A stretch of DNA of 64,000 nt from Vannielia sp. (GCF_029212645.1 NZ_JARGND010000010.1:17197-81196); one strand, 5' to 3'; counted from the first letter of the stretch, positions 8,727 through 17,894 are shown. Program-made: numbers and translations. Notes: a model not told the origin generated them from the sequence alone.

Positions 8727-9902
8727 ATGAAGAAGAAGCTGACTGAGATGGCCGTGTCCAAGATCGCACCAGAGGCGGGGCGGCGGCTTGAGGTGTTCGA
8801 CACGCTGACGCCGGGGCTCGCCCTGCGCGTGACCGAGCGCGGCAAAAAGAGCTGGTCTGTCATGTATCGGGTCGCGGGCCGGGGGCGTGAGGGCAACAGG
8901 GGACCGCTCCGCCGGATGACCCTCGGGGCCTATCCCCTGATCGACCTCAAGGCGGCGCGCGAGAGGGCGCGGGCCGCAATCGACCTTGCCGACCGGGGCG
9001 ACGATCCGGCGGACAAGCGCAAGGATGAGATGCGCCAGAAGGGCGAGCGGGTGTTCGAGGTGATCTGCGCCCGGTTCATCGAGCTTCACGCGAAGGCGCA
9101 CACCGTCAAGTGGCGCGACACCGAGCGGCTTCTGGACACCTACGCGGTCCCGGCGTGGCGCGGCAAACCCATCGACCAGATTGACCGGGCGGCGGCGCAC
9201 GAGCTGCTGGACGACATTGCGATGGAACACGGCACCGGCGCGGCGCGCGAGGTGCGGAAGCACATCACCAAGCTGTTCAACTGGTCGGTGGACCGGGGAC
9301 TGCTGGCTGCGAGCCCGGTGGCCGGGATGCGCCGCCCCGAGCTGGGCTACACGCCGCGCGAGCGGGTGCTGTCGATGGACGAGCTGCGCGCCGTCTGGGC
9401 AGCGGCGGGAAAGATGGGATACCCGTTCGGGCCGATGGTGCGGCTGCTGATCCTGACCGCGCAGCGCCGGGCGGAGGTCGCCAACCTTGAGCGCGGATGG
9501 CTGCTGCCCGACCAGCAGGCATTCGAGGTCCCGGCCAGCCACTACAAGACCGACCGCCCGCAGGTGGTGCCGCTTTCAGCGCCCGCGTTGGCCATTGTCG
9601 AGGGTCTGCCCAAGTGGAACAGCGGGGACTTCATGCTGTCCACCACGGCGGGCAAGCGGCCCGTCTCCGGCTTCTCCAAGGCCAAGGCCCGGCTCGATAA
9701 GCTGTCCGAGGTGGAGGGCTGGACGCTGCACGACCTGCGCCGCTCCGCCGCAACGCACATGGCGCGCCTCGGGGTGGCGCAGGAACACATCGAGCGCGTC
9801 CTGGGCCATGCGATTGAAGGCGTGGCGGGGACCTACAACCGATACAGCTACCTGCCGGAGAAGCGGGCGGCGCTGGACGCATGGGGGCAGGAATGGGTGT
9901 GA
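8727..9902 (+). CDS. int: Tyrosine recombinase integrase (P4 type)
   Basis: The 391-residue integrase has an N-terminal arm-binding DUF4102-like domain, a SAM-like core-binding domain and a catalytic domain. Visible active-site residues are Arg247 (LTAQRRAEV), His335 and Arg338 (LHDLRRSAATH) and Tyr370 (GTYNRYSYL). It would recombine the island core with the tRNA-Thr anticodon region. I start it at ATG 8727 (MKKKLTEM), with GGAG six bases upstream; the open frame extends to a TTG at 8628 but that segment contains arm-type repeats. It lies immediately inside the left core, as is usual for tRNA-targeting islands. Confidence 0.95.
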   Translation: MKKKLTEMAVSKIAPEAGRRLEVFDTLTPGLALRVTERGKKSWSVMYRVAGRGREGNRGPLRRMTLGAYPLIDLKAARERARAAIDLADRGDDPADKRKDEMRQKGERVFEVICARFIELHAKAHTVKWRDTERLLDTYAVPAWRGKPIDQIDRAAAHELLDDIAMEHGTGAAREVRKHITKLFNWSVDRGLLAASPVAGMRRPELGYTPRERVLSMDELRAVWAAAGKMGYPFGPMVRLLILTAQRRAEVANLERGWLLPDQQAFEVPASHYKTDRPQVVPLSAPALAIVEGLPKWNSGDFMLSTTAGKRPVSGFSKAKARLDKLSEVEGWTLHDLRRSAATHMARLGVAQEHIERVLGHAIEGVAGTYNRYSYLPEKRAALDAWGQEWV

Positions 9903-10489
9903 AACCGAGGCTGACCAAGGCAGACGTGGCGAAGGCCCGGCAAGCGTTCCATTCGGTCGCTGACATCCCGGAGTGGGAGCGGATCGCAGCCGCCACGTTC
10001 GGTGACGATGCAATCGCGCCCGCGACTGCCGCTGGGGCAGCCGCTAAGATTGCGGCGATCTGGTCCAACATGACGCCTGCCGAGCGTGACGAATTCAACC
10101 GTGTCCTGTCAGCGCAGGTCGGAGAGATACCGGACACGCTGGCAATCGACGTTGGCGCGGCGGCGCAGATGATTGTCGAGAACGCGAGGGGGCGTGAGGG
10201 CAACCCGCCGGATTTCCCCGGATTGCGAGAGGCGGTCCAGACCTTGATGCAGGCTTGGAAGAACCAAGGCGGGACGGTCCAGCCGGGCAGGCTCTACACC
10301 ACGGATGGCCGACAGCATCCGGGGGAACGGCCCATGCGCCCTACACCGACTGTGCGGTTTGTCGCCGCCGGTGTCTTGCGGGCAATCCCCGAACACTACC
10401 GCATGATGAAGTGGCCGGACGCAAAGCGCCGTCTGTTGCATGATTGCTGGCGCCAAGTTGACCAGCTTCATCGAGCGCGGTCGCGCTAA
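9893..10489 (+). CDS. Hypothetical island protein
   Basis: A 198-residue soluble protein with an alanine-rich N-terminal half and a basic C-terminus (KRRLLHDCWRQVDQLHRARSR). No family is recognised. It overlaps the integrase 3' end by 10 bases, so the two are translationally coupled. ATG 9893 is preferred over ATG 9881. Position between int and alpA is often held by small island-specific proteins. No function is assigned. Confidence 0.55.
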   Translation: MGVKPRLTKADVAKARQAFHSVADIPEWERIAAATFGDDAIAPATAAGAAAKIAAIWSNMTPAERDEFNRVLSAQVGEIPDTLAIDVGAAAQMIVENARGREGNPPDFPGLREAVQTLMQAWKNQGGTVQPGRLYTTDGRQHPGERPMRPTPTVRFVAAGVLRAIPEHYRMMKWPDAKRRLLHDCWRQVDQLHRARSR

Positions 10490-10584
10490 TGTCGAGCGTT
10501 TCCACCCCCGATTGGCGCGACCGACCTATGGTCTAGGCCCCCGTAGTCTCTCCCCAGATGACGCCATATCCGGGGATAAAGACC

Positions 10585-10782
10585 ATGCCAGACGCAGACA
10601 CACTGCTGACGATTGAGGAGGTTGCCGTGCGCACCCGCCTCTCCAAGCCCACCATCTACAAGCTGATCCGGCAGGGGGACTTTCCCCGCCAGCTCCGCCT
10701 CTGCGCCAACAAGGTTGCGTGGCTTGAGCGCGAGGTCAGCGCATGGGTCGCGGCCCGAGCTGAGGCGAGGACTGCGGTATGA
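10585..10782 (+). CDS. alpA: AlpA-family DNA-binding regulator/excisionase
   Basis: A 65-residue MerR-like winged-helix protein with the AlpA signature LLTIEEVAVRTRLSKPTIYKLIRQGDFP and WLEREVSAWV. In P4-like satellites and Gram-negative PICIs, AlpA proteins activate integrase expression or act as excisionase. ATG 10585 is chosen because MPDADTLL directly precedes the domain. Its stop overlaps the start of the primase-helicase (ATGA), so regulator and replication protein are made from one transcript. Confidence 0.85.
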   Translation: MPDADTLLTIEEVAVRTRLSKPTIYKLIRQGDFPRQLRLCANKVAWLEREVSAWVAARAEARTAV

Positions 10783-13271
10783 GGGGAGATGAAGAAAACG
10801 CCCCCGGCGCGGGACAGCAGACCGGGGGCGAAGGGGAGCATGTCGAAGACAACCCTGACATCATCGGGGATAGTATAGCCCCGGATGGCACCGGAGCCGA
10901 CCATAAAGACTTGTTGCCTGACGCCGATGCGGCGGTGGGCTTCCTTGAGGCGTGGCGTCCCGGTGGGCCTTGGGTCCTGACCGCGATTGAGGTGGACCCG
11001 CCCAAGGGCAGGGACGGCGAGTCCAAGCAACCCCGCATCCCGACCGTGACCCTGACCACGGCTGACGAGGTGCGGCGCTGGGTCCTAGATCACAGCGGCG
11101 GGCGCTGGAACCTCTACTTCACCGTGAACGTGACGCGCAAGCCGGTCAGCAAGAAGCCGACCAAGGACGATTTGGCGTCAGCAACGGGCCTCCATGTGGA
11201 CGTGGACCCGAGGCCGGGAGAGGACTTCGACAGCGAGCGCACCCGGGCGGAGAAGGTGCTGAGGGAATACAGCCCTGCGGCCACGGTCATCATCGACAGC
11301 GGGGGCGGGTTCCAAGGCTTCTGGCGGCTGGGCGGGGAGCTGGACCTGCCGGGCGAGCCCAGTGACGAGGCCCGCCACCTGCCCGTTGAAGAGCGGAACC
11401 TCAAGATTGAGACGGCCTTGCAGGGTGATAGCTGCCACAACATCGACCGCATTATGCGGCTGCCCGGGACCGTCAACTGGCCCGGGGAAAAGAAGCGTAA
11501 GAAGGGGCGCACGCCCGCGCTGGCGCGGGTGGTGTCGGCGGACTGGTCGCGGTCCTACACGCTGGAGGACTTCGAGCGGAGCCAGATGGTGGCGGCGGGC
11601 GCTGCCAGTGGCACTGCACGGGTCAGCCTGTCGCAGGACCTGCCCAAGGTGGAGGGGCTCGAAAGCCTGCCCGCCGCCGTCAGTGACCGGACCAAGATGC
11701 TGATCACGAATGGCGACGACCCGGACGACCCGACCAAGTATCCGAGCCGGTCTGAGGTCCTGTTCGCCGTGCTGTGTGAACTGGTCAGGGCGGAGGTGCC
11801 CGACGATGTGATTGCTGCGGTGATCCTTGACCCGGACCACGGCATAAGCGCCCACGTGCTCGAACAGCCCAACCCGCGCCGATACGCCCAGAGGCAGATC
11901 CAGCGCGCGCACGACCATGCGATTGACCCCGCGCTGCGCGAGCTGAACGACCAGTTCACGGTTCTTGAGAACGAGGGCGGCAAGTGCCGCATCCTTGAGT
12001 TTGTCGAGATGCCGACTGGCGTGAAGGGCAAGACCCGATCCGTGGTGACGCTCCAGAGCTTCGAGGACTTCCGCAACCGCTTCCTGAACCGCAGCGTGGT
12101 GGTCGGACGGGACAAGGACGGCAACGATGTGAAGATGGCCCTCGGCAAGTGGTGGTTACAGAATGCGGCCCGGCGGCAGTTCCACTCTCTGACGTTCCGG
12201 CCCCGCGATGGCGAGGAGGTCGGCACCGGCGCAACCCGCCAGTTGAACCTCTGGCAGGGCTTCACCGTCCGGCCCGCGCCGGGCGACTGGTCCCTGATGC
12301 GCGCCCACATCCGCGATGTGCTGGCCAGCGGTGACGAGGCGTCCGACAGCTACATCATCCGGTGGATGGCGTGGACCCTACAGAACCCGGATGAACCGGC
12401 GGAGGTCGCGCTGACCTTCCGGGGCGAGCCCGGGACCGGCAAGGGCGTGTTCGGCAGGACGATGGCGCAGCTCTTTGGGCAGCACGGCCTGCACACCGGC
12501 GGCAGTGAGATGATCACGGGCCGCTTCAACAAGCACTTCCGCGACTGCTGCCTGCTGTTCGCTGACGAGGTGGTTTGGGACGGTGACAGGAAGGCGGAGG
12601 CCAAGGTCAAGACCTTCCTGACCGAACCAACGCTTATGATTGAGGGCAAGGGCGTGGACGCGGTGACGTGGCCGAATATGCTGCACGTCATCATTTCGAG
12701 CAACAGCGAGTGGGTTGTCCCTGCCGGTCCATTCGAGCGCCGCTATGCCGTGTTTGACGTGTCGGCCACCCAGCGCCAGAGGCGAGACTACTTTGCGCCG
12801 CTCTTTGCCGAGCTTGAATCCGGCGGGCTGGCGGCGATGCTGCATGACCTGCTGGAGATGGACCTAGGGCGCTGGCACCCGCGCGAGGACGTGCCGAAGA
12901 CTGACGCGCTGAACGACCAGAAGTCGCGCGGCCTTGATCCCGTCCACGCGGCGGCGCTCGACATGTTGCGCGAGGGGGCGCTGCCGTCCGACATATCCGC
13001 CGACGCGCGAGGAACCGACGCCCGACCCTTTGTCGCCACCGGTGAGCTGGCAGCATTCGTTCAGCGCCAGACCCGGGCCGTGATAACCTCCGTCGAGGTG
13101 TCGAAGGTGCTGGACAAGATCGGCGCGGAGAAGAACCGCAAGCGTCGCCCCTCGGGCTACGTCCTGCCGCTGTTGAGCGATGCGCGCGCGACATGGGATG
13201 CGCAGCCGGACCTGCCTGCCCAGATTTGGGATGATGCTGCTGACTGGGCTGGGGGAGGTGAGCCGTGGTGA
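10779..13271 (+). CDS. Bifunctional primase and SF3 helicase replication protein
   Basis: The 830-residue protein has an N-terminal RepB-like primase region with acidic residues in GLHVDVDPRPGEDFD and a GGGFQGFWRL segment. A D5/SF3 helicase domain follows, with Walker A GEPGTGKG (549-556) and Walker B LLFADE (to 597), the later conserved IISSNSEW and the arginine in FERRYAVFDV. This is the alpha/Rep class of protein that opens an origin and primes replication of P4-like satellites. It is translationally coupled to alpA and lies directly upstream of the iteron region, its likely origin. Confidence 0.9.
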   Translation: MRGDEENAPGAGQQTGGEGEHVEDNPDIIGDSIAPDGTGADHKDLLPDADAAVGFLEAWRPGGPWVLTAIEVDPPKGRDGESKQPRIPTVTLTTADEVRRWVLDHSGGRWNLYFTVNVTRKPVSKKPTKDDLASATGLHVDVDPRPGEDFDSERTRAEKVLREYSPAATVIIDSGGGFQGFWRLGGELDLPGEPSDEARHLPVEERNLKIETALQGDSCHNIDRIMRLPGTVNWPGEKKRKKGRTPALARVVSADWSRSYTLEDFERSQMVAAGAASGTARVSLSQDLPKVEGLESLPAAVSDRTKMLITNGDDPDDPTKYPSRSEVLFAVLCELVRAEVPDDVIAAVILDPDHGISAHVLEQPNPRRYAQRQIQRAHDHAIDPALRELNDQFTVLENEGGKCRILEFVEMPTGVKGKTRSVVTLQSFEDFRNRFLNRSVVVGRDKDGNDVKMALGKWWLQNAARRQFHSLTFRPRDGEEVGTGATRQLNLWQGFTVRPAPGDWSLMRAHIRDVLASGDEASDSYIIRWMAWTLQNPDEPAEVALTFRGEPGTGKGVFGRTMAQLFGQHGLHTGGSEMITGRFNKHFRDCCLLFADEVVWDGDRKAEAKVKTFLTEPTLMIEGKGVDAVTWPNMLHVIISSNSEWVVPAGPFERRYAVFDVSATQRQRRDYFAPLFAELESGGLAAMLHDLLEMDLGRWHPREDVPKTDALNDQKSRGLDPVHAAALDMLREGALPSDISADARGTDARPFVATGELAAFVQRQTRAVITSVEVSKVLDKIGAEKNRKRRPSGYVLPLLSDARATWDAQPDLPAQIWDDAADWAGGGEPW

Positions 13272-13301
13272 ACGGGCCTGATTGCCGAGTTCGTGCCGCT
13301 G

Positions 13302-13552
13302 ATTACCGGGTCGGGGCTGTATCCGGTGAGCCCGGTAATGCCTTTCTGTTCGAGAACAAGCCATTAACCGGGTTAGCCGGGTTAGCCGTCCCATTTCCGT
13401 TCCCCCAGCTCGCGGGGCCTCTATGCCCAGAGGGCGAGACAATCCGGCGGTTCTGTTTCCGAACTTTATTCCCGGTTAACTCGGTTAACCCGGTTAAGTA
13501 TAAGAGAGATAAGGGAAAAGTGATTACCGGGTTTAACCGGGTTTACCGGGTT
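13302..13552. repeat. Iteron cluster, putative island replication origin
   Basis: Many short repeats of TTAACCGGGTTA/TTACCGGGTTT type occur: 13303-13311, inverted 13331-13338, a tandem run at 13364-13387, a run in opposite orientation at 13471-13498, and three at 13523-13552. Between the last two clusters lies a purine/AT-rich stretch (13499-13520) that could unwind. The position just downstream of a primase-helicase gene is where P4 and PICI origins lie. An open frame at 13265-13690 runs through the repeats and is judged non-coding. Confidence 0.7.
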
Positions 13553-13849
13553 CGTGCCTCGCTGGCCCCTCTGGGCAGTTTGCGTGTGGCATGGGCCGTC
13601 GTGGCCGAAACACCGAAACCCGCGTTGTGCGCCCCTCTTAAAAGGCTGCTCCTGATCCTGCGCCCCGCCGAGTTGGTCTTGGTGCTGTGATCCGCGATCC
13701 GCCGCGCCGATCCCCTTAGCCTGATCTTGCTGGGCAATGGCCACCCCGCAAGGGTCGCGCGATCTGGCCCCCTGAAAGCCCATATTCGCAGGCGTCTATC
13801 CCCGCCTAGAAAGCCACCCCCGGACCGACCGGCAGGGGGTGGCCTGCGC

Positions 13850-14251
13850 TTATCGCAGTTCCGCGATTGACCGCTGGGTGCCATCTGTTCCGAGAAACTT
13901 CCAGTTCCCATTCCAGACGTTTTCGTTGCCATCCACTATCGACTGGTTGAGCTGGTTGAGCGTCGGAAAGCGTTCTCCGGTATCCGGTCTGATCCACTGG
14001 CCGCCTTCGACCACGCCGGTGTAATGTTTGCGCTTGTAGTTGCGGAAAACCTCGAAGCCTTCTGCGAAATGGACGCCGCTTCGCCTATCCGTGAGGCCGT
14101 TGCCCTTCGGTGTGTCTTTGTTCTGCATCGGTGCGGGTTCGCCGCATTTGAGCAATCGGTTGAGGATGGCGTCCTCCGTGTCTTCCCCCGCCTGCCGCTG
14201 TGCCCAGATTGCCGCGAAAACCGCCGTCGATACTGAGATGGTCCTATTCAT
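13850..14251 (-). CDS. SeqA-like ribbon-helix-helix protein with C-terminal RAMA-like domain
   Basis: A 133-residue protein. The N-terminus (TISVSTAVFAAIWAQRQ...EDAILNRLLK) matches the pattern of the SeqA N-terminal ribbon-helix-helix. The C-terminal half (FEVFRNYKRKHYTGVVEGG...RFPTLNQLNQSI...GNWKFLG) resembles RAMA-type domains that accompany DNA-modification enzymes. It is transcribed toward the iteron region, 300 bp from it. A DNA-binding role, possibly modulating replication, is an inference. Domain calls are by pattern only. Confidence 0.6.
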   Translation of the reverse strand: MNRTISVSTAVFAAIWAQRQAGEDTEDAILNRLLKCGEPAPMQNKDTPKGNGLTDRRSGVHFAEGFEVFRNYKRKHYTGVVEGGQWIRPDTGERFPTLNQLNQSIVDGNENVWNGNWKFLGTDGTQRSIAELR

Positions 14252-14320
14252 AGCTTTCTCCGATTCTGCTTACCGTCTATAAATAGCTAATAGTGCTAAT
14301 TACTGCAAGAGGAGATTTTG

Positions 14321-14917
14321 ATGAGGAAGGCTGCGATCTATGCCCGGGTATCGACCGGCGAACAGACGCCCGAAAACCAGCTTATCCGCCTGCGAGAGGT
14401 GGCGGAGCGCGCGGGGTGGGCCATAGTCTGCGAATATGTCGAGACGGCATCCGGGGCCAGCCGCGCGCGGCCCGGACTGGACACGATGGTGAAGGACGCC
14501 GCGCGCCGCCGGTTCGACGTGGTGATGGCTTGGGATGTATCGCGCCTCGGGCGATCCCTGCGCGATCTGGTGGACCTATTCGAGACGCTGCGCAGCGTCG
14601 GCTGCGACCTCTTTCTGGAACAGCAGGCGCTCGACACCTCGACACCGGCGGGCCGCGCGCTCCTGCAAATGTCGGGCGTGTTCGCTGAGTTTGAGCGGGC
14701 GATGATCGTGGAGCGCACGAAAGCCGGGATGGCCCGCGCCCGGGCGCGCGGCAAGCAGATCGGTCGCGCCCCGGCCTCTGACGCGCTGATCGACGCGATC
14801 CGCGCCCTGCGCGCGGACGGAATGGGGATGGACCGGATCGCGCGCAACCTGAAATGCGGCAAGGGCCTGAGCCAGAGGGTTTGCCAAGAGTTTGACAAGG
14901 AGACGGCAGATGGATGA
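14321..14917 (+). CDS. Small serine recombinase (resolvase/invertase family)
   Basis: The 198-residue protein has catalytic Ser11 in IYARVSTGEQ, the conserved DVSRLGRSLRDLV segment, GVFAEFERAMIVERTKAG, and a C-terminal Hin-type helix-turn-helix (ALRADGMGMDRIARNL). Full length for the resolvase/invertase class. ATG 14321 is preceded by GAGGAG. Its end overlaps the next gene by eight bases. Such proteins resolve multimers or invert DNA; inverted repeats flanking a segment were not found, so dimer resolution of the replicating island is the simpler guess. Confidence 0.9.
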   Translation: MRKAAIYARVSTGEQTPENQLIRLREVAERAGWAIVCEYVETASGASRARPGLDTMVKDAARRRFDVVMAWDVSRLGRSLRDLVDLFETLRSVGCDLFLEQQALDTSTPAGRALLQMSGVFAEFERAMIVERTKAGMARARARGKQIGRAPASDALIDAIRALRADGMGMDRIARNLKCGKGLSQRVCQEFDKETADG

Positions 14918-15449
14918 AGACAGTTTTGACGCGGTGGCGCGCCGCGTGTCGGACGGCACCCCCGGCGGTCCGGCCTATCGCGTCGGCAAGCGTGGATTGG
15001 AGATCGTGGAAGAGCTTGCCGCGCGCGGCGTTGCCGAGGCGACGATGGCCAAGGCCCTGCGGATGGGCAAGGATGCCTTTCGCGCTGCGAAGCGGCGCGA
15101 TCCTGCGGTGCAGGAGGCAATCGACCGGGGCCGCGCGACCGAACACGACAAGCTCGTGGGTGTCCTGCATGATCTGGCGATGGCGGGCCAGTATGTCCCG
15201 GCGATGTTCCTCTTGAAGGCCCGCCACGGATACCGCGAGGGCGAGCAGGCCGGAGCGAATGTGAACGTGAACATCGACACCGGCGGCGTTCTGGTGGTGC
15301 CGAACAAGATGACGATGGAGGAGTTCCTTGAGGCCCAGCGGCAGGCGGGCTTGTATGACAGCCCAGTCCGGCCCGACACCGTGGAGCGCATCCCCGGACA
15401 GCGCACCATCGAGGCGGTGCTGGACCCTGAGACCAAACGGGGTGACTGA
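14910..15449 (+). CDS. Terminase-small-subunit-like DNA-binding protein
   Basis: A 179-residue protein. Its N-terminal half shows a helix-turn-helix pattern (ELAARGVAEATMAKALRMGKDAF...) followed by DPAVQEAIDRGRATEHDKLVGVL and AMFLLKARHGYRE. This is the arrangement seen in many phage small terminase subunits. In PICI-type satellites a TerS homologue redirects helper-phage packaging to the island genome. ATG 14910 has AAGGAG upstream and overlaps the resolvase gene. The terminase call rests on motif order only; a generic phage HTH protein is the alternative. Confidence 0.6.
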   Translation: MDEDSFDAVARRVSDGTPGGPAYRVGKRGLEIVEELAARGVAEATMAKALRMGKDAFRAAKRRDPAVQEAIDRGRATEHDKLVGVLHDLAMAGQYVPAMFLLKARHGYREGEQAGANVNVNIDTGGVLVVPNKMTMEEFLEAQRQAGLYDSPVRPDTVERIPGQRTIEAVLDPETKRGD

Positions 15450-15462
15450 CTATCGGGAAAAG

Positions 15463-16572
15463 CTAGTCGGGTTGCGAAGACGGGGTCGCAACAATACCTT
15501 CTAACGCTTCTATGATAGCCTGATCCCGCGCCTGTTGCTGCCGGAGCAATTGCTCGATTGTTGCTAGTAGGGCAGCATTGGTTTCGCCGGTTGCCTGAAC
15601 CGCATCCGCAACGGCGGCGGAAACGCTCTCTATTGCGGCTTGAGAAGTGCCTAAGTCGTTTCCCAATGCCGTTTGCAGTTCGTCTATCTCGCCTCGGATA
15701 CTTTCGAGAGCCGCGTCCATGACCGCAGAATCCTGCGGAACTCGCCAATACTCAGTATAGGCGATTTGCGCGACCGAGAAGACAACTGCGAAGATGCCGA
15801 CGAGGATAGCCTTATTGGCGGCCTTGCTGTTCTTCTCTGCTTCTGTCGAGAAATTATCGAGGAACTCTGCCGCCGCAACTTGTAGACCATTCATGATCCT
15901 AAGCGCGTTCTCCCCGAAGCCAACGAGATTTTCGAGCCGATCTGTCATGTCGCCCAAACGCTCGTTCGTCTCGTGAGCCGGGTGCGGCGGGAAATCCATT
16001 GGCTCAAATGTCGCGGGTGAGGGGGCCCATATACTTGGTTTCGGGCCATAGATGCTCTCAAGGCCCTCGCTCTGTTTGAGAAGGTCTTCGCTGACGCTCC
16101 TAATGCCAAGATTCTTGCTGCCGAGAAGACCGCCAAGTGAGCCTTTTAGGCCTGCGAACATGTCGGCCATCTTCGCGCTTTGCTTCTTGTTCTCCGCCTC
16201 TAGCACCTTGAGCAAGAAATCCGAATCTGACTGATCTTCGCTTCTTTCGATCTCAGTTTCCTGCTCGAACGACTTGTCATTCGCGAGAAACTCGTGCGCG
16301 AATCTATTTACGTCTTCGTCGGTGAACGCGGCAAGTTCGCCTTCTGTCGGTTCGCTCGACTTTTCGCCGTCTCCTTGATCCTGATCTTCGACGTGGCTCT
16401 TGAGCATTATTCCCATAAGCGCTCGGATTGCGTCTATTGAGTTCGGCTGATCGCTCTCAAGGTGCTTCTCGATGGCTACGGCAGCGTTGACAGAATAGAA
16501 ATATACGTCCCAATCTCCGTTATCCTCTGAACGGAAAACCCACTGGGGTTTTATGAGTTCTGACAAGTCCAT
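15463..16572 (-). CDS. Membrane-anchored coiled-coil protein, probable island cargo
   Basis: A 369-residue protein starting MDLSELIKPQW. It has an acidic N-terminal half, a Gly/Ser-rich segment (FAGLKGSLGGLLGSK), one transmembrane helix near residues 265-287 (AILVGIFAVVFSVAQIAY) and a C-terminal coiled-coil tail rich in Gln/Ala/Glu. No family is recognised. It is transcribed against its neighbours and is less GC-rich than they are, as cargo genes in satellites often are. The open frame extends upstream to 18291 but that part is antisense to the next two genes, so ATG 16572 is used. A defence role is possible but unsupported by any motif. Confidence 0.65.
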   Translation of the reverse strand: MDLSELIKPQWVFRSEDNGDWDVYFYSVNAAVAIEKHLESDQPNSIDAIRALMGIMLKSHVEDQDQGDGEKSSEPTEGELAAFTDEDVNRFAHEFLANDKSFEQETEIERSEDQSDSDFLLKVLEAENKKQSAKMADMFAGLKGSLGGLLGSKNLGIRSVSEDLLKQSEGLESIYGPKPSIWAPSPATFEPMDFPPHPAHETNERLGDMTDRLENLVGFGENALRIMNGLQVAAAEFLDNFSTEAEKNSKAANKAILVGIFAVVFSVAQIAYTEYWRVPQDSAVMDAALESIRGEIDELQTALGNDLGTSQAAIESVSAAVADAVQATGETNAALLATIEQLLRQQQARDQAIIEALEGIVATPSSQPD

Positions 16573-16764
16573 TCGTAAACTTCGCCTTTTGGGTTGCTTA
16601 TGTCTGCCGCCTCTCTCTAGTTTACCCAGTCTTCCGAGATTGAACAGCAACGAATACCGCTCTGCCGCCCCAAGCGCTCGCGCTATAGTTGCGCATCCGG
16701 GGCGATGGCGACCCTGACAGCGCAGTGGCAGCGCGTCGGCCCCCAAACCTGAGAGGACCGACCG

Positions 16765-17517
16765 ATGACCGCAACGCTTTCCCCCGACGACACGCCCCCG
16801 ACCTTGCCCGGCGCCGGGACGCTCTATGGCCTGCCCGAACTGGCCGAGGCAGTCGCCACCGCGATCCAGATGGAAGAGAAGCACCGCGCGATGATCGAAC
16901 GGCTTGAGGCCGCGATCTTGAAGCAGGCGCAGGATGCCGCCAACAGTGCGCGCCGCGCGGGTTTTGGCAAGCTCGACGCCCAGAACGCCGAAACCAAGAT
17001 GGCCGCGAAGGCCCGCAATGACGTGCGCGCCGCGTCTGACGATGACCGCTGGGCGATCCTGCGCCAGCTCGACGCGCTGGCCTCGGGTCTGTCCGCCTCG
17101 GATGTTCTCTGGGCTTCGCCGGTGGTCGCTCTGGCCCGCGCCGGGATGGGCAGCGACAAGCGCACGAACCATATGGCGCAGCTTTCGGGCGCTGGCCCGG
17201 CGGAGTTGCGCACGGCGGCTGCGCTGGCCGCCGCCACGCTGGACAGGGTTCTGGGCGCCAGTGTAGCGGCCCTGCTGGACCGGATGCACGCAAAGCAGCG
17301 GATCGTGTCGCCGCAGGAACTGGCCGAACGCTTGATCGGTGACGATGTGCGGCAGGCCCGCGCGGCCATCGCGGCGGTGAAACAGGCGCACCAGCGCGCC
17401 CTGAACGCTGACCGCGAGTTTGCGTCTGGCCGCCGCAACGCCACCGCCCGGATCGCATCGGCGCTGGCCGACCGGGACGCGGCGAAGAACGCAGGCGCGG
17501 CTGTGGAGTTGGGGTGA
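16765..17517 (+). CDS. Hypothetical helical island protein
   Basis: A 250-residue, alanine-rich, almost entirely helix-prone protein (long Ala/Arg/Glu/Asp heptad-like stretches), with a Pro-rich N-terminus. No domain is recognised. Overlapping TGATG junction with the following gene shows translational coupling. The helical character would fit a structural or scaffold-redirecting role in a satellite, but this is speculation. Confidence 0.55.
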   Translation: MTATLSPDDTPPTLPGAGTLYGLPELAEAVATAIQMEEKHRAMIERLEAAILKQAQDAANSARRAGFGKLDAQNAETKMAAKARNDVRAASDDDRWAILRQLDALASGLSASDVLWASPVVALARAGMGSDKRTNHMAQLSGAGPAELRTAAALAAATLDRVLGASVAALLDRMHAKQRIVSPQELAERLIGDDVRQARAAIAAVKQAHQRALNADREFASGRRNATARIASALADRDAAKNAGAAVELG

Positions 17518-17894
17518 TGGATTTGGTCTGGTCGCGGCGGATCGCAGAAGCATACCCGACCCTTTTCCCGTGCCGCCTTCGTCAGGCCCATATGGCGCTT
17601 GTCGCCTGGGCCGAGGAGGCCAGCCCTGACGGCTGGCCCACACCCTCGGATGTGGAACGGTTCTCGCGGCTCTACGGTGTGCCGCGCGGCCCACTCGGGG
17701 CCTTGGTTGGAATGTTGTCGCGCCAGCCGGTGGCGGACCGGCGCGCGGTCTGGGTCGATGCTGTCCGTGAACCAGACAAGGCCACGCCGCACCTGATCCG
17801 CCAGCACGACCACAAGGTGGTCCGGGCCTTCGGATGGTTCTGCGCCACGACCGATCTGGGCTGGCTTCGCCTGCGCTCCCCGGTCCTGCACTGA
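17517..17894 (+). CDS. Hypothetical small island protein
   Basis: A 125-residue protein with several Trp and Arg residues (DLVWSRRIAEAYP, HMALVAWAEEASPDGWPTPSDVERF). The middle segment SDVERFSRLYGVPRGPLGALVGML could form a helix-turn-helix-like unit. ATG 17517 overlaps the preceding stop; a GTG at 17514 is the alternative start. Family unknown. Confidence 0.5.
   Translation: MDLVWSRRIAEAYPTLFPCRLRQAHMALVAWAEEASPDGWPTPSDVERFSRLYGVPRGPLGALVGMLSRQPVADRRAVWVDAVREPDKATPHLIRQHDHKVVRAFGWFCATTDLGWLRLRSPVLH

Noticed and set aside
13265..13690. 141-residue open frame after the primase-helicase
   Set aside because: It runs through the iteron clusters, has a GTG start overlapping the primase stop, and its translated sequence is shaped by the repeats; non-coding origin DNA explains it better.
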